Source of the DNA: an uncultured Loktanella sp.
GTDB taxonomy: Bacteria; Pseudomonadota; Alphaproteobacteria; Rhodobacterales; Rhodobacteraceae
DNA: 21,290 nt
NCBI GenBank assembly: GCA_913061335.1
Contig: CAJXTP010000024.1
Location: 1 to 21,290 of the forward strand
Reading direction: 5' to 3'
Part shown: piece by piece, positions 6,113-13,931 of the stretch
Position numbering within the stretch: the stretch's first letter is position 1
Layout: each line of letters begins with the position of its first letter
Program-made: the position numbers and the translations under genes
The notes under the pieces: model-generated
The model's database searches: none
Seen by the model: the letters and a program-made list of their open reading frames with translations, nothing else
Told to the model about the DNA's origin: nothing

Positions 6113-7813
6113 CTATGCGACCAAATCGTCGGCGGTGATCGCCATCAAATCGGACGCACCTTCGCGGGTGTGGGCCAAAAGGCTGATATGTTCGGGTAAC
6201 ATCCGTTTGATATAGAACGTCGCGAGCCGCGTGCGCGTGGCGTTACCTGACATGGCCGCGGCCAAATGCGCGTGACCTCCCAAGACCCGTGCAAAGGCAC
6301 GCAGATAAGGCACGGCACCGGCAAACCTGTCGGTCAAATCCTGTTCAACCAGCCATTCGGTCGTTTCGCGTAGGGAAGCAGCGGCATTCCAAACGGCGTT
6401 CGCCAAATCGGGTTGGGTCGCTTTTGCCGCGTCTGCGCCTGCTTCGATTTCATCCAAAATTGCAAATGCAGCTTCGCCATCGTCCATCAATTTGCGGGCC
6501 ACAAGGTCCATCGCTTGGATGCCATTGGTGCCTTCGTAAATTGCGGTCACACGGACATCGCGGGCATATTGAGCTGCACCGGTTTCCTCAACATAGCCCA
6601 TGCCGCCATGAACTTGCAGGCCGGTATTGGCGACGTCGATACCAACATCTGTGCCGAATGCTTTGCCAATCGGCGTCAGAAAAGCGGCGCGGGTGCGCCA
6701 AGCGTCGTCGCCCGTAGCAGCCGCCATATCAATTGCAACAGCGTTCATCAAAGCGATGGACCGTGCAGCGAAAATATCAACCTTCATGCTGGTCAACATG
6801 CGACGCACATCAGCATGTTCAATGATTGTGCCCGACCCACCTGCCTTGCCCTGTTTACGGTCCATCGCATAGGCGAGCGCGTGCTGATATGCACCTTCGG
6901 CCGCGCCAATGCCTTGAACACCGACACCCAGACGAGCGTTGTTCATCATGGTAAACATCGCTGCCATGCCCGCGTTTTCAGCGCCGACAAGCCAGCCTTG
7001 CGCACCGGAATATTCCATCACTGCAGTAGGCGAGCCATGCAAGCCCAGCTTGTGTTCAAGCGAAACAACGCGCAGATCGTTATGCTTGCCCAGTGTGCCA
7101 TCCGCATTTGGGATTAGCTTAGGGACCATAAACAGGCTGATGCCTTTGGTGCCAGCGACGCTATCGGGCAGGCGGGCCAAAACAAGATGGCAGACGTTTT
7201 CGCTAAAGTCATTGTCGGCCCAGCTGATGTAAATTTTCTGGCCAGTAATCGCATAGGATCCATCGCCATTTGGCGCAGCCTTGGACCGCAAAGCACCTAC
7301 ATCGGACCCAGCTTGCGGTTCAGTCAGGTTCATCGTGCCGCACCATTCACCCGAAATCAGCTTGGGCAGGTAGATATCTTTGATCTCATCGGACGCGTGA
7401 TGCTCTAGCGCTTCGATCTGGCCTTGGGACATCAGCGGATTAAGCTGAAGGGACAAACAGGCGCTTGCCATCATTTCATTCACAGCAGTGGTCAATGTCA
7501 TCGGCAGGCCCATACCGCCCACTTCAGGGCTGGCGGACATGCCGATCCAGCCACCGTTTGCAATCGCATGATAGCCGTCGCCAAAACCCGGTGATGTCCG
7601 CACAATGCCGTTTTCGAGCTTGGCCGGATGCAGATCGCCTGCGCGGTTGAGCGGGTATAACACCTCTTCACAAAGCTTGGCCGCCTCGGACAAAATCGCG
7701 TCGGCCATGTCTTCGGTCGCCTCTGCGAAACGTGTCGTGTCTGAAACGGTTCGGAAACCCGCAACGGTGTCCATGATGAAGCGGTAGTCGCTGACAGGGG
7801 CGAGGTATGGCAT
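6113..7813 (-). CDS. Acyl-CoA dehydrogenase, long form (DmdC-like)
   Basis: A 566-residue flavoprotein starting MPYLAPVSDYRFIMDTV. The start at 7813 has GGAG six bases ahead; an upstream ATG at 7861 would add an unfamiliar 16-residue leader. Acyl-CoA dehydrogenase marks include MNLTEPQAGSDVGAL (FAD and substrate contact), NNARLGVGVQGIGAAEGAY, GLQVHGGMGYVEE and IYEGTNGIQAMDL, whose glutamate (about residue 427) is the expected catalytic base. Length and C-terminal extension match the DmdC type, which oxidises methylmercaptopropionyl-CoA during DMSP breakdown in roseobacters. Close paralogues act on ordinary fatty acyl-CoAs, and no dmdA, dmdB or dmdD gene is in the window, so the substrate stays open. 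Confidence 0.9.
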   Translation of the reverse strand: MPYLAPVSDYRFIMDTVAGFRTVSDTTRFAEATEDMADAILSEAAKLCEEVLYPLNRAGDLHPAKLENGIVRTSPGFGDGYHAIANGGWIGMSASPEVGGMGLPMTLTTAVNEMMASACLSLQLNPLMSQGQIEALEHHASDEIKDIYLPKLISGEWCGTMNLTEPQAGSDVGALRSKAAPNGDGSYAITGQKIYISWADNDFSENVCHLVLARLPDSVAGTKGISLFMVPKLIPNADGTLGKHNDLRVVSLEHKLGLHGSPTAVMEYSGAQGWLVGAENAGMAAMFTMMNNARLGVGVQGIGAAEGAYQHALAYAMDRKQGKAGGSGTIIEHADVRRMLTSMKVDIFAARSIALMNAVAIDMAAATGDDAWRTRAAFLTPIGKAFGTDVGIDVANTGLQVHGGMGYVEETGAAQYARDVRVTAIYEGTNGIQAMDLVARKLMDDGEAAFAILDEIEAGADAAKATQPDLANAVWNAAASLRETTEWLVEQDLTDRFAGAVPYLRAFARVLGGHAHLAAAMSGNATRTRLATFYIKRMLPEHISLLAHTREGASDLMAITADDLVA

Positions 7814-7836
7814 GGTGTTCTCCGAAAATGTCTGGC

Positions 7837-7892
7837 TACTTGGCAAGTGCGGCAGGTGCAAGTATGCAACGTAAATCTGATACTAGGGTATC
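7837..7892. promoter_or_regulatory. Divergent control region with inverted repeats between acyl-CoA dehydrogenase and sua5 genes
   Basis: The 114-bp gap (7814-7927) holds the palindrome ACTTGGCAAGT (7838-7848), an inverted pair TACTTG (7837-7842) and CAAGTA (7859-7864), and a second inverted repeat GATAC-TAGG-GTATC (7879-7892). Such repeats could be operators for a regulator of the acyl-CoA dehydrogenase operon. No clear -35/-10 pair was identified. Confidence 0.3.
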
Positions 7893-7927
7893 GTAGCACG
7901 AGGTCCCTTCAACTGAAACGCAGCGTC

Positions 7928-8878
7928 ATGAACCAAACCAAAACAAAAATATTACCGCCCGACGCCCATGGGTTGCGCGAAGCGGCTGAAATATTGCATG
8001 CAGGCGGACTTGTGTCATTCCCAACCGAGACGGTTTACGGTTTGGGTGCGGATGCACGTGATGATGCGGCGGTGGCGCGCATTTATGCAGCGAAGAGGCG
8101 GCCCAGCTTTAACCCATTGATCGTGCACTTGGCAGATGTATCAGTCGTTTCGCAATATGTGCAGATAAATGACGCAGCTAAACAGCTTGCCGACGCTTTT
8201 TGGCCGGGTGCATTGACGCTTGTTTTGCCAGTTGTTTCAGGCGGAACCGTGTCCAAATTGGTAACCGCAGGGTTGGGTACATTAGCAGTGCGTGTGCCAA
8301 ATCACCCCGTCGCAACAGCTGTGTTGACGGCGTTCAGTGGGCCGGTGGCCGCACCTTCTGCAAACCCATCGGGCCGAATTAGCCCCACGATGGCGGCGCA
8401 TGTTTTGGCAGGCTTAGATGGACGGATTGATGCCGTGGTTGATGGCGGGTCGTGTGATGTCGGGGTCGAGTCCACGATTGTGTCGTGTGTTGGCGTCCCG
8501 ACATTGTTGCGCGCAGGGGGCATTTCCATTGAGGCGCTCGAGGCTTGTTTGGGTGCTCCTGTGCAGCGGGATGAAGACCCTGATGCACCGGCATCACCCG
8601 GTCAGCTTGCGTCGCATTATGCGCCTGCCGGAGTGATGCGTTTAAACGCATCCTACGCAGAACCGCATGAGACTTGGCTGGGTTTCGGGGCGGTGGACGC
8701 CGACCTTAATCTGTCACCTGCGGGTGAATTGACGGAAGCGGCGGCCAACTTATTTGGCATGTTGCACCAAATGGACGCATTGGGCGCGAAACATATTGCC
8801 GTCTCGCCGATCCCCGACCATGGTTTGGGACAAGCGATCAATGACAGATTACGCAGGGCCGCCGCGCCCCGCGATTAA
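7928..8878 (+). CDS. sua5: L-threonylcarbamoyladenylate synthase, Sua5 type
   Basis: A 316-residue cytoplasmic enzyme that makes threonylcarbamoyl-AMP from threonine, bicarbonate and ATP, the first step of the universal t6A37 tRNA modification. The N-terminal YrdC domain (about residues 14-200) shows GGLVSFPTETVYGLGADA, KRRPSFNPLIVHL, LAVRVPNHPVA and APSANPSGRISPT. A linker with SPGQLASHYAP leads to the C-terminal Sua5 domain, so this is the long form rather than the short TsaC. I start at 7928 because the N-terminus then matches the family; an upstream ATG at 7847 adds 27 residues overlapping the divergent promoter region. The ureohydrolase gene follows after 9 bp. Confidence 0.92.
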   Translation: MNQTKTKILPPDAHGLREAAEILHAGGLVSFPTETVYGLGADARDDAAVARIYAAKRRPSFNPLIVHLADVSVVSQYVQINDAAKQLADAFWPGALTLVLPVVSGGTVSKLVTAGLGTLAVRVPNHPVATAVLTAFSGPVAAPSANPSGRISPTMAAHVLAGLDGRIDAVVDGGSCDVGVESTIVSCVGVPTLLRAGGISIEALEACLGAPVQRDEDPDAPASPGQLASHYAPAGVMRLNASYAEPHETWLGFGAVDADLNLSPAGELTEAAANLFGMLHQMDALGAKHIAVSPIPDHGLGQAINDRLRRAAAPRD

Positions 8879-8887
8879 GGGGACAGC

Positions 8888-9838
8888 ATGGCACATGGGT
8901 ATGACAAAGGGCGGTTGAACCTTCCATTCGTGGGAATCGCGACATTTGGCAAATACGACTACCAACCGGATTGGTCCGCGATTGATGCCGATGTGGCGGT
9001 CGTCGGCGCACCCTATGATTTTGGAACGCAGTGGCGCCCCGGTGCACGCTTTGGACCGCGCGCGATCCGCGAGGCATCAACTTTGTTCGCCTTTGGTCAT
9101 GCAGGCGCGTACGACCATGAAGACGATGTGACTTATCTGGGTGAAGGCACGCGGATCGTCGACATTGGCGATGCAGACATCGTGCATACCGACACCGAAC
9201 AGAGCCACGCACGGATTGAGGACGCGGTGCGCGCCATCCGTGCTGCGGGTGCATTGCCCGTTGTAATGGGCGGCGATCATTCGATCAACATTCCATGCGT
9301 GCGTGCCTTTGCTGACCACGGGCCTATCCATATTTTGCAGATCGATGCACATCTGGATTTCGTCGATGAGCGCCACGGCGTGCGGCATGGCCACGGCAAC
9401 CCGATGCGCCGCGCAGCTGAACAGGATCACGTGACGGGCCTGTCGCAGTTCGGCATTCGCAATGTATCGTCGACGGCCAAGGACGGGTACGAGGATGCTC
9501 GTGCGATGGGGTCGGACATTTTGTCCGTGCGTCAAATTCGGGCACTGGGCGTCGCGGCCGTTGTGGATCGTATTCCGGCAGATGCCGATATCTACCTGAC
9601 CATCGATATTGACGGCTTTGACCCGTCAATTGCGCCGGGCACAGGGACGCCAAGCCATGGTGGGTTCTTGTATTACGAAGTACTTGAGATCATTGCCGCA
9701 GTGGCCAAACGCCAGCGGATTGTCGGGATCGATCTGGTCGAGGTCGCACCGGATTATGACCAGACGGGCGGGACGGCGATTTTGGCTGCGCAATTGTTGC
9801 TCAATGTGATTGGGCGCCTTTTGCATCACCGGGAGTGA
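8888..9838 (+). CDS. speB: Agmatinase-family ureohydrolase
   Basis: A 316-residue enzyme of the arginase/agmatinase superfamily, which cleaves guanidino compounds to urea and an amine using two manganese ions. The metal ligands are all present: GGDHS (H131), DAHLDF (D153, H155, D157) and TIDIDGFDP (D240, D242). The region RHGHGNPMRRA near residue 165-175, where substrate-specific residues lie, resembles agmatinase and guanidinobutyrase types, so agmatine is likely but 4-guanidinobutyrate or a related guanidine is possible. A strong ribosome site AAGGGGAC precedes the ATG. It follows sua5 after 9 bp and is probably co-transcribed, although the functions are unrelated. Confidence 0.88.
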   Translation: MAHGYDKGRLNLPFVGIATFGKYDYQPDWSAIDADVAVVGAPYDFGTQWRPGARFGPRAIREASTLFAFGHAGAYDHEDDVTYLGEGTRIVDIGDADIVHTDTEQSHARIEDAVRAIRAAGALPVVMGGDHSINIPCVRAFADHGPIHILQIDAHLDFVDERHGVRHGHGNPMRRAAEQDHVTGLSQFGIRNVSSTAKDGYEDARAMGSDILSVRQIRALGVAAVVDRIPADADIYLTIDIDGFDPSIAPGTGTPSHGGFLYYEVLEIIAAVAKRQRIVGIDLVEVAPDYDQTGGTAILAAQLLLNVIGRLLHHRE

Positions 9839-9864
9839 CGTGATTAAAATTAGCTCTTTACATA

Positions 9865-9904
9865 ATACCTTTTGGTATCGTAAATAAAGAATACCAAAAG
9901 GTAT
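9865..9904. promoter_or_regulatory. Double palindromic operator upstream of the ArsR-type regulator
   Basis: ATACCTTTTGGTAT (9865-9878) and ATACCAAAAGGTAT (9891-9904) are each nearly palindromic (ATACC-N4-GGTAT) and are exact reverse complements of each other, 12 bp apart and centred 26 bp apart. A possible -35 TTTACA (9857-9862) and weak -10 TAAATA (9881-9886) would put the two sites around the -10. This is the expected layout of an autoregulatory ArsR operator. It could also form a large hairpin in RNA. Confidence 0.75.
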
Positions 9905-9922
9905 CCTATGAGGTGATGTGAA

Positions 9923-10243
9923 ATGCCCAACCCAGAGCAAATGGGCTTTAGAGCCCTAGCTGACCCAACACGGCGCGATATTCTGCAAATGTTGGCCAAG
10001 CGTGACATGACAATCGTAGAGGTTGCTGAAAACTTTCAGATGACCCGCGCAGCCGTCAAAAAGCATCTTTTGATCCTCAATGAGGGTGGCCTCATCAACG
10101 TGCGCTCGGACGGACGCACCAAGGTGAATACGCTCGATGTGAATGGCATGAAGAAAGTTTTTAGCTGGTTTGACTACTTTGACACCTTTTGGGACGACCG
10201 CCTTTCCAAACTTAAGACTGAAATCGAAAAGGAAGCCCAATGA
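9923..10243 (+). CDS. ArsR-type winged-helix transcriptional regulator
   Basis: A 106-residue protein consisting almost wholly of a winged helix-turn-helix: FRALADPTRRDILQML, then TIVEVAENFQMTRAAVKKHL as the recognition helix-turn-helix, and a wing GLINVRSDGRTKV. The metal-binding ELCVCDL motif of metal-sensing ArsR/SmtB proteins is absent (the place reads DMTIVEV), so a metal signal is unlikely. ArsR genes of this subtype are commonly paired with SRPBCC proteins, as here: the next gene overlaps by 4 bp. The C-terminal helix (FDYFDTFWDDRLSKLKTEIE) is typical of the subtype. Ribosome site GAGGTG lies 7 bases before the ATG. The double palindrome just upstream suggests that it controls its own operon. 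Confidence 0.93.
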   Translation: MPNPEQMGFRALADPTRRDILQMLAKRDMTIVEVAENFQMTRAAVKKHLLILNEGGLINVRSDGRTKVNTLDVNGMKKVFSWFDYFDTFWDDRLSKLKTEIEKEAQ

Positions 10244-10653
10244 CCGAAACAAGCATTCAAAAGACAATATTCCTCAAGGCACCGCCTGCAACTGTTTGGG
10301 ATTATCTGACTGATCCAGCTAAGTTGGCGATTTGGTTCCACAAACCAAAATCCCCGCTTGTCGTAGGCGACTATGCAATGTTTGGAACCGATAGCGGTGA
10401 CAAATTAATGTGGGGAACAGTGTTGCTGTCCGAACCGCACTCGCGGTTAGAATACACATTTACGATCAAACCAATGGGCGACGCCATAAGTACTGTGCGC
10501 TGGGCCTTGGACGAAGTTCCCGGCGGCACAAAACTGACGTTAAAACATGAAGGCCTACCTGCAGGAGAGGCCGCATTTGGTCTGACATTAGCGTTGGATA
10601 AGGGTTGGGATGACCATTTGGCGCGGATGCGTGCAGATGCTCACGTAGACTAA
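10240..10653 (+). CDS. SRPBCC (AHSA1/START-like) domain protein
   Basis: A 137-residue soluble protein forming one SRPBCC ligand-binding fold of the AHSA1 type. Typical elements are the first strand and helix (IFLKAPPATVWDYLTDPAKLAIWF), the middle strand LEYTFTIKP, and the terminal LTLKHEGLP...KGWDDHLARM. These proteins bind hydrophobic small molecules in a deep cavity; no catalytic residues can be assigned. Its ATG overlaps the ArsR-type stop codon, so both are made together, and the ligand bound may relate to the signal that releases the regulator (inference). Its end faces the coiled-coil protein gene across a terminator hairpin. Confidence 0.9.
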   Translation: MTETSIQKTIFLKAPPATVWDYLTDPAKLAIWFHKPKSPLVVGDYAMFGTDSGDKLMWGTVLLSEPHSRLEYTFTIKPMGDAISTVRWALDEVPGGTKLTLKHEGLPAGEAAFGLTLALDKGWDDHLARMRADAHVD

Positions 10654-10670
10654 CCATCCGAAACCAGATC

Positions 10671-10694
10671 GACCGTCGCTGTATCGCGGCGGTC
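10671..10694. terminator. Bidirectional terminator hairpin between convergent genes
   Basis: GACCGTCGC (10671-10679) pairs with GCGGCGGTC (10686-10694) around a 6-base loop, a 9-bp stem with one G-U wobble. It fills the 41-bp gap between the stops of the SRPBCC gene and the convergent coiled-coil gene. On the plus strand it is followed by TTAACCTT, only a modest U tract. Confidence 0.6.
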
Positions 10695-11018
10695 TTAACC
10701 TTGCTGTCGCTCGATATAGCTGCGCAACTCTTCGGCCTCTTGGCGGGCTTCACGTAACCCGTCCATTGCGGCGCGCAATTCGGCTTCTGTCTGGGACAGT
10801 TGATTGGTGATTTCGGCCTCACGTTGCTGAAGATACGTGATCGCTTGATCGCGGGTTTCTTCGGCTTCGTGCAGGGCTTGGGCCATCTTATCCAGCTCGT
10901 CAATTTCAGCCTTGGTCACGCGGCTAAACCGATTGACCAGCCAGCTGGCGAACCAGCCAAGCATAAAGGCCACAAACAGGATGATCGCAGTGGCGATGAT
11001 GAATTCGTTTCTGTTCAA
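10695..11018 (-). CDS. Single-pass membrane protein with long coiled coil
   Basis: A 107-residue protein. Residues about 7-29 form one membrane helix (IIATAIILFVAFMLGWFASWLV) and residues about 34-107 are a charged heptad-like coiled coil rich in E, Q, R and A, ending IERQQG. I know no functional name. The start is TTG at 11018: the upstream AGGAC lies about 7 bases before it, and no ATG fits better. It is 16 bp behind the OmpA-domain gene, so both are probably made together. A membrane-anchored coiled coil next to a peptidoglycan-binding protein suggests an envelope role, but this is inference. Confidence 0.78.
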   Translation of the reverse strand: MNRNEFIIATAIILFVAFMLGWFASWLVNRFSRVTKAEIDELDKMAQALHEAEETRDQAITYLQQREAEITNQLSQTEAELRAAMDGLREARQEAEELRSYIERQQG

Positions 11019-11034
11019 GGTCTTGTCCTGCTTG

Positions 11035-12906
11035 TTATTCGCTTGTCGCGGCTTCGATGGCTTCGAGCGTGGTCAATTCTTCGACGGCACTTTCTGGTAC
11101 AATCAATGAAAATTCAATCCGACGGTTGGCTTCGCGCCCATCTTCCGTGTCGTTTGTTGCAATCGGGTCCGCCTCTCCAAAGCCTATGGCTTCGAACGAA
11201 CTGACGGGAATGCGGCGTTGACGTAGTGCGACAAGAACCGCACCTGCGCGTTCTTGGCTAAGCTGTTGGTTCATTTCTTCGCGGCCTTGGCTGTCGGTAA
11301 AGCCTGCAATTTGTATACGAAGATCGGCGCACTTCTTAAGAATTTCAGCGATATCGTCGACGATGGGCAGTGTATCGGCGGTGATCGTCGCAGAACTCGG
11401 ATCGAACACAATCTTACGTGCGTTCGTGATCGCATCAATCTGCGCTATGCACTCTTCTGGGGTCGGCAGGCTTGCAATAGGATCAAGCTGTTTGACATAC
11501 GTCACATCGATTTCAAAACTGGATGTTTGACCCAGCTTATCAATCAGCAAACGGGTGATATCCGCTTGCGCGGTTTCCAACCCAGTGTTCCCTTTGATGA
11601 TCATCTGATCGGGCTCTACGACGACGGAACCGTTGGACATTTTTGACAATGCCTCGATCCCAGCCAGAACACGCACAGCCCACCCAGCAGGTAGATCGCT
11701 GACCACGCGAGTGCCCATCGTCACGTTAGCGCGACCGAATTTGGCCATCGCATAGTTTTCGGCAGTGGTGTTGATCAAGTCATCGGGAATACGCCCACGC
11801 AACTGCACCGCGCCTTCTGGGCTACGGGTGGCGACAAATTGAGGCGGACCTTCTGCACCAGTTTCGGGCGTGGTGGGCAGTTCAGCGTTGAGGGCAAAGA
11901 CGTCGGGCAGCGCATTTTCCAATTCACCAACGACGCTGTCAAATGTGCTTTGGTCGGTGCCCTGCAGCGCGACCAGCGTTACATCCGTATCTGAAATAGT
12001 GACGGTCCCGCCGCCCAAGGCATTAATTGCGCCGATTGCGCCTGCAACGGCACTGCCCCACGTGCGGGACGGGACGCCAAGCGCCTGAACGCAGGTGCTT
12101 TTGCCTTCAAAACCGGCGGCAGAAGCGGCTACCATAATCGCCCGTTCTGCATCGGGGCTATCCGCAGCACATGCGTCGAACCGGACTCCGTCAGCGTCCT
12201 TGGAAAACCGCGTCGTAAATGGGGATATCACCGGCCGCGGCGCACTTATTGAAACAGCCAGCCGGACACCATCGGGGGTATTGCGCGCAAGTGCAGTTTC
12301 CAGCCGATCTTTGTCGGCGGCACTATCAGAGATTGCGTTTATAGCAACGCGTTCCGCACCAACCGAAATTTTCGACCGAGGCAGCATTTCAAGTGCACGC
12401 AAGCTATAATTGAGCGCGGCAGGCCATGTGTCAGGAACGGGATAATCCGCGCTTTCCAAAAGATCAGTCACAGACTGGCCATTGGCGATGTCCGTGATGC
12501 GAGCTGCTAGTCGGTCGCGGTCAGTATCAGCCGGAATAAGCCCAATTAGCGACACGCCACTATCGTTGCGCAGGATTTCAATCGCAAAATCTGGTGCTTT
12601 GAAGTTGCGTGATTCGGTCACACTCATGTTGTCGATAACGCGGCTGGCGTCCACGATGCTGCCAGAGGCAGAGATGGCGCGGAACCGCGACGCCTCTGTT
12701 GGGGCTTCCCCTTCGATGATCACTTGCAAGCCGTCGCCGATGACAGATGCCCAATCATACCCCCGATCCATAAGGGTTTCACGCACGGATACGACTGATC
12801 TGTCTTGCACAAACGCCACAGTCGAGTGAGCGGCCAAGGCTGAAATCAGCGCGGCACAGATGAACACACCAATGCGAAGAAAAAGGGCGGAAAGGCGCAT
12901 GGGCAT
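11035..12906 (-). CDS. OmpA-family envelope protein with repeated BON-like units
   Basis: A 623-residue protein. Residues 1-31 form a signal peptide. The C-terminal OmpA/MotB-like domain (about 490-603) has KIVFDPSSATI, IQIAGFTDSQG and ANRRIEFSL; D538 and R553 are placed as the usual peptidoglycan contacts. The middle (about 40-470) shows BON-like strands and a recurring pattern of W, small hydrophobics, AL, then VxV at W161, W283 and W409. It should bind peptidoglycan in the periplasm, possibly tethered to the outer membrane. The usual OmpA beta-barrel is absent. Start ATG 12906 or 12900. The 56 bp upstream contains a small inverted repeat, CTAGC-GCG-GCTAG (12944-12956). Confidence 0.87.
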   Translation of the reverse strand: MPMRLSALFLRIGVFICAALISALAAHSTVAFVQDRSVVSVRETLMDRGYDWASVIGDGLQVIIEGEAPTEASRFRAISASGSIVDASRVIDNMSVTESRNFKAPDFAIEILRNDSGVSLIGLIPADTDRDRLAARITDIANGQSVTDLLESADYPVPDTWPAALNYSLRALEMLPRSKISVGAERVAINAISDSAADKDRLETALARNTPDGVRLAVSISAPRPVISPFTTRFSKDADGVRFDACAADSPDAERAIMVAASAAGFEGKSTCVQALGVPSRTWGSAVAGAIGAINALGGGTVTISDTDVTLVALQGTDQSTFDSVVGELENALPDVFALNAELPTTPETGAEGPPQFVATRSPEGAVQLRGRIPDDLINTTAENYAMAKFGRANVTMGTRVVSDLPAGWAVRVLAGIEALSKMSNGSVVVEPDQMIIKGNTGLETAQADITRLLIDKLGQTSSFEIDVTYVKQLDPIASLPTPEECIAQIDAITNARKIVFDPSSATITADTLPIVDDIAEILKKCADLRIQIAGFTDSQGREEMNQQLSQERAGAVLVALRQRRIPVSSFEAIGFGEADPIATNDTEDGREANRRIEFSLIVPESAVEELTTLEAIEAATSE

Positions 12907-12962
12907 CCGTTCGTTGCGATACTATTTGTCTCTTGGATAAGGGCTAGCGCGGCTAGGTTCAA

Positions 12963-13919
12963 TCAAAGGAACGCAGCGATGGCGAAAAACGGCAAAGGGA
13001 TCAGCCCCGCATCGCGGTTTGTCCGAAACAAGCGCAGCAAAAGCGGCCCGTCAGTGGCGTCAAACTTCTGCAATTGCCACGTCATATGCCAGCCCATCGC
13101 CCACGGGCCGATAAGCGCCACGACAAGTGACAATATTGACCGATCTTGCGCCGCGAACACAACTGTAGCCCCCATCAGCATAATCGTCGCGGTCATAAAG
13201 CCGCGCAACCAAAGGTGCGTTTTGCCACCAAACAGTCGCGCGGTGGATTTCACCCCAATCAGCGCGTCATCTTCTGCGTCTTGGTGCGCATAGATCGTAT
13301 CGTAAAATAGGGTCCAACAAATGCCTGCTGCGTACAATAAAACAGGGGCGAACCCGATTGATCCGGTATGTGCGGCCCAGATAAGTAACGCGCCCCAATT
13401 GAACGCGATCCCAAGGAACACCTGCGGCCACCACGTGAACCGTTTCGCAAATGGATAAATCGCCACAGGGATGATCGATAGAAAGCCCAAGCCAATCGCC
13501 AAGGTGGGATAGGTCAGCAAGATGGTCAACGACACCAGCGATTGCACCAGCATCCATGCCAATGCGGCGCGCACACCTACTTGGCCGGATGGAATGGGCC
13601 GTGAACGTGTACGCGCCACTGCCGCGTCAATGTCGCGATCGGTGATGTCGTTCCAGGTGCAGCCTGCACCGCGCATCAAAAACGCGCCGAGGCCCGCAGA
13701 CACCAGCAGCCACGCGTCAAACATGCTTGCCTGTCCGTCGGCCAATATCGCAAGCGACAGCGCCCATAAGCACGGCAAATAAAGCAGCCAAGTACCAATA
13801 GGCCGGTCCGCACGTGATAGCCGTAAATAGGGTCGGGTGCCCGCAGGTGCCCATCGGTCAACCCAATTTCCTGCACTATCTGCGACGGCTCCCTCTGGCA
13901 TCTGGTGATCGGCGGTCAT
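12963..13919 (-). CDS. ubiA: 4-hydroxybenzoate polyprenyltransferase UbiA
   Basis: A 318-residue inner-membrane enzyme that attaches the polyprenyl tail to 4-hydroxybenzoate in ubiquinone synthesis. Both aspartate-rich magnesium/pyrophosphate motifs are present: NDITDRDID (residues 90-98) and DTIYAHQDAEDD (207-218). The SRP-IP signature SRPIPSG follows the first, and the rest is about eight membrane helices. I start at 13919 (MTADHQMPEG); an upstream ATG would add 21 residues running into rsmE. The starts of ubiA and rsmE are divergent with only 12 bp between them, so their promoters must lie within each other's coding regions or overlap. Confidence 0.94.
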   Translation of the reverse strand: MTADHQMPEGAVADSAGNWVDRWAPAGTRPYLRLSRADRPIGTWLLYLPCLWALSLAILADGQASMFDAWLLVSAGLGAFLMRGAGCTWNDITDRDIDAAVARTRSRPIPSGQVGVRAALAWMLVQSLVSLTILLTYPTLAIGLGFLSIIPVAIYPFAKRFTWWPQVFLGIAFNWGALLIWAAHTGSIGFAPVLLYAAGICWTLFYDTIYAHQDAEDDALIGVKSTARLFGGKTHLWLRGFMTATIMLMGATVVFAAQDRSILSLVVALIGPWAMGWHMTWQLQKFDATDGPLLLRLFRTNRDAGLIPLPFFAIAAFL

Positions 13920-13931
13920 ATGTTCGCTTTC

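Noticed and set aside
6289..7232. Several long plus-strand ORFs (up to 234 codons) over the acyl-CoA dehydrogenase
   Set aside because: They are antisense shadows of a well-conserved gene, with cysteine- and histidine-rich translations and no family resemblance.
9865..9904. Reading the double palindrome as a terminator for the ureohydrolase gene
   Set aside because: It can form a hairpin, but it is AT-rich, has no U tract after it, and consists of two separate matching palindromes just before a regulator gene. An operator is more likely.
12944..12956. CTAGC-GCG-GCTAG as a terminator between ubiA and the OmpA-domain gene
   Set aside because: The stem is only 5 bp and no T run follows on the relevant strand; it is mentioned only as a small inverted repeat.
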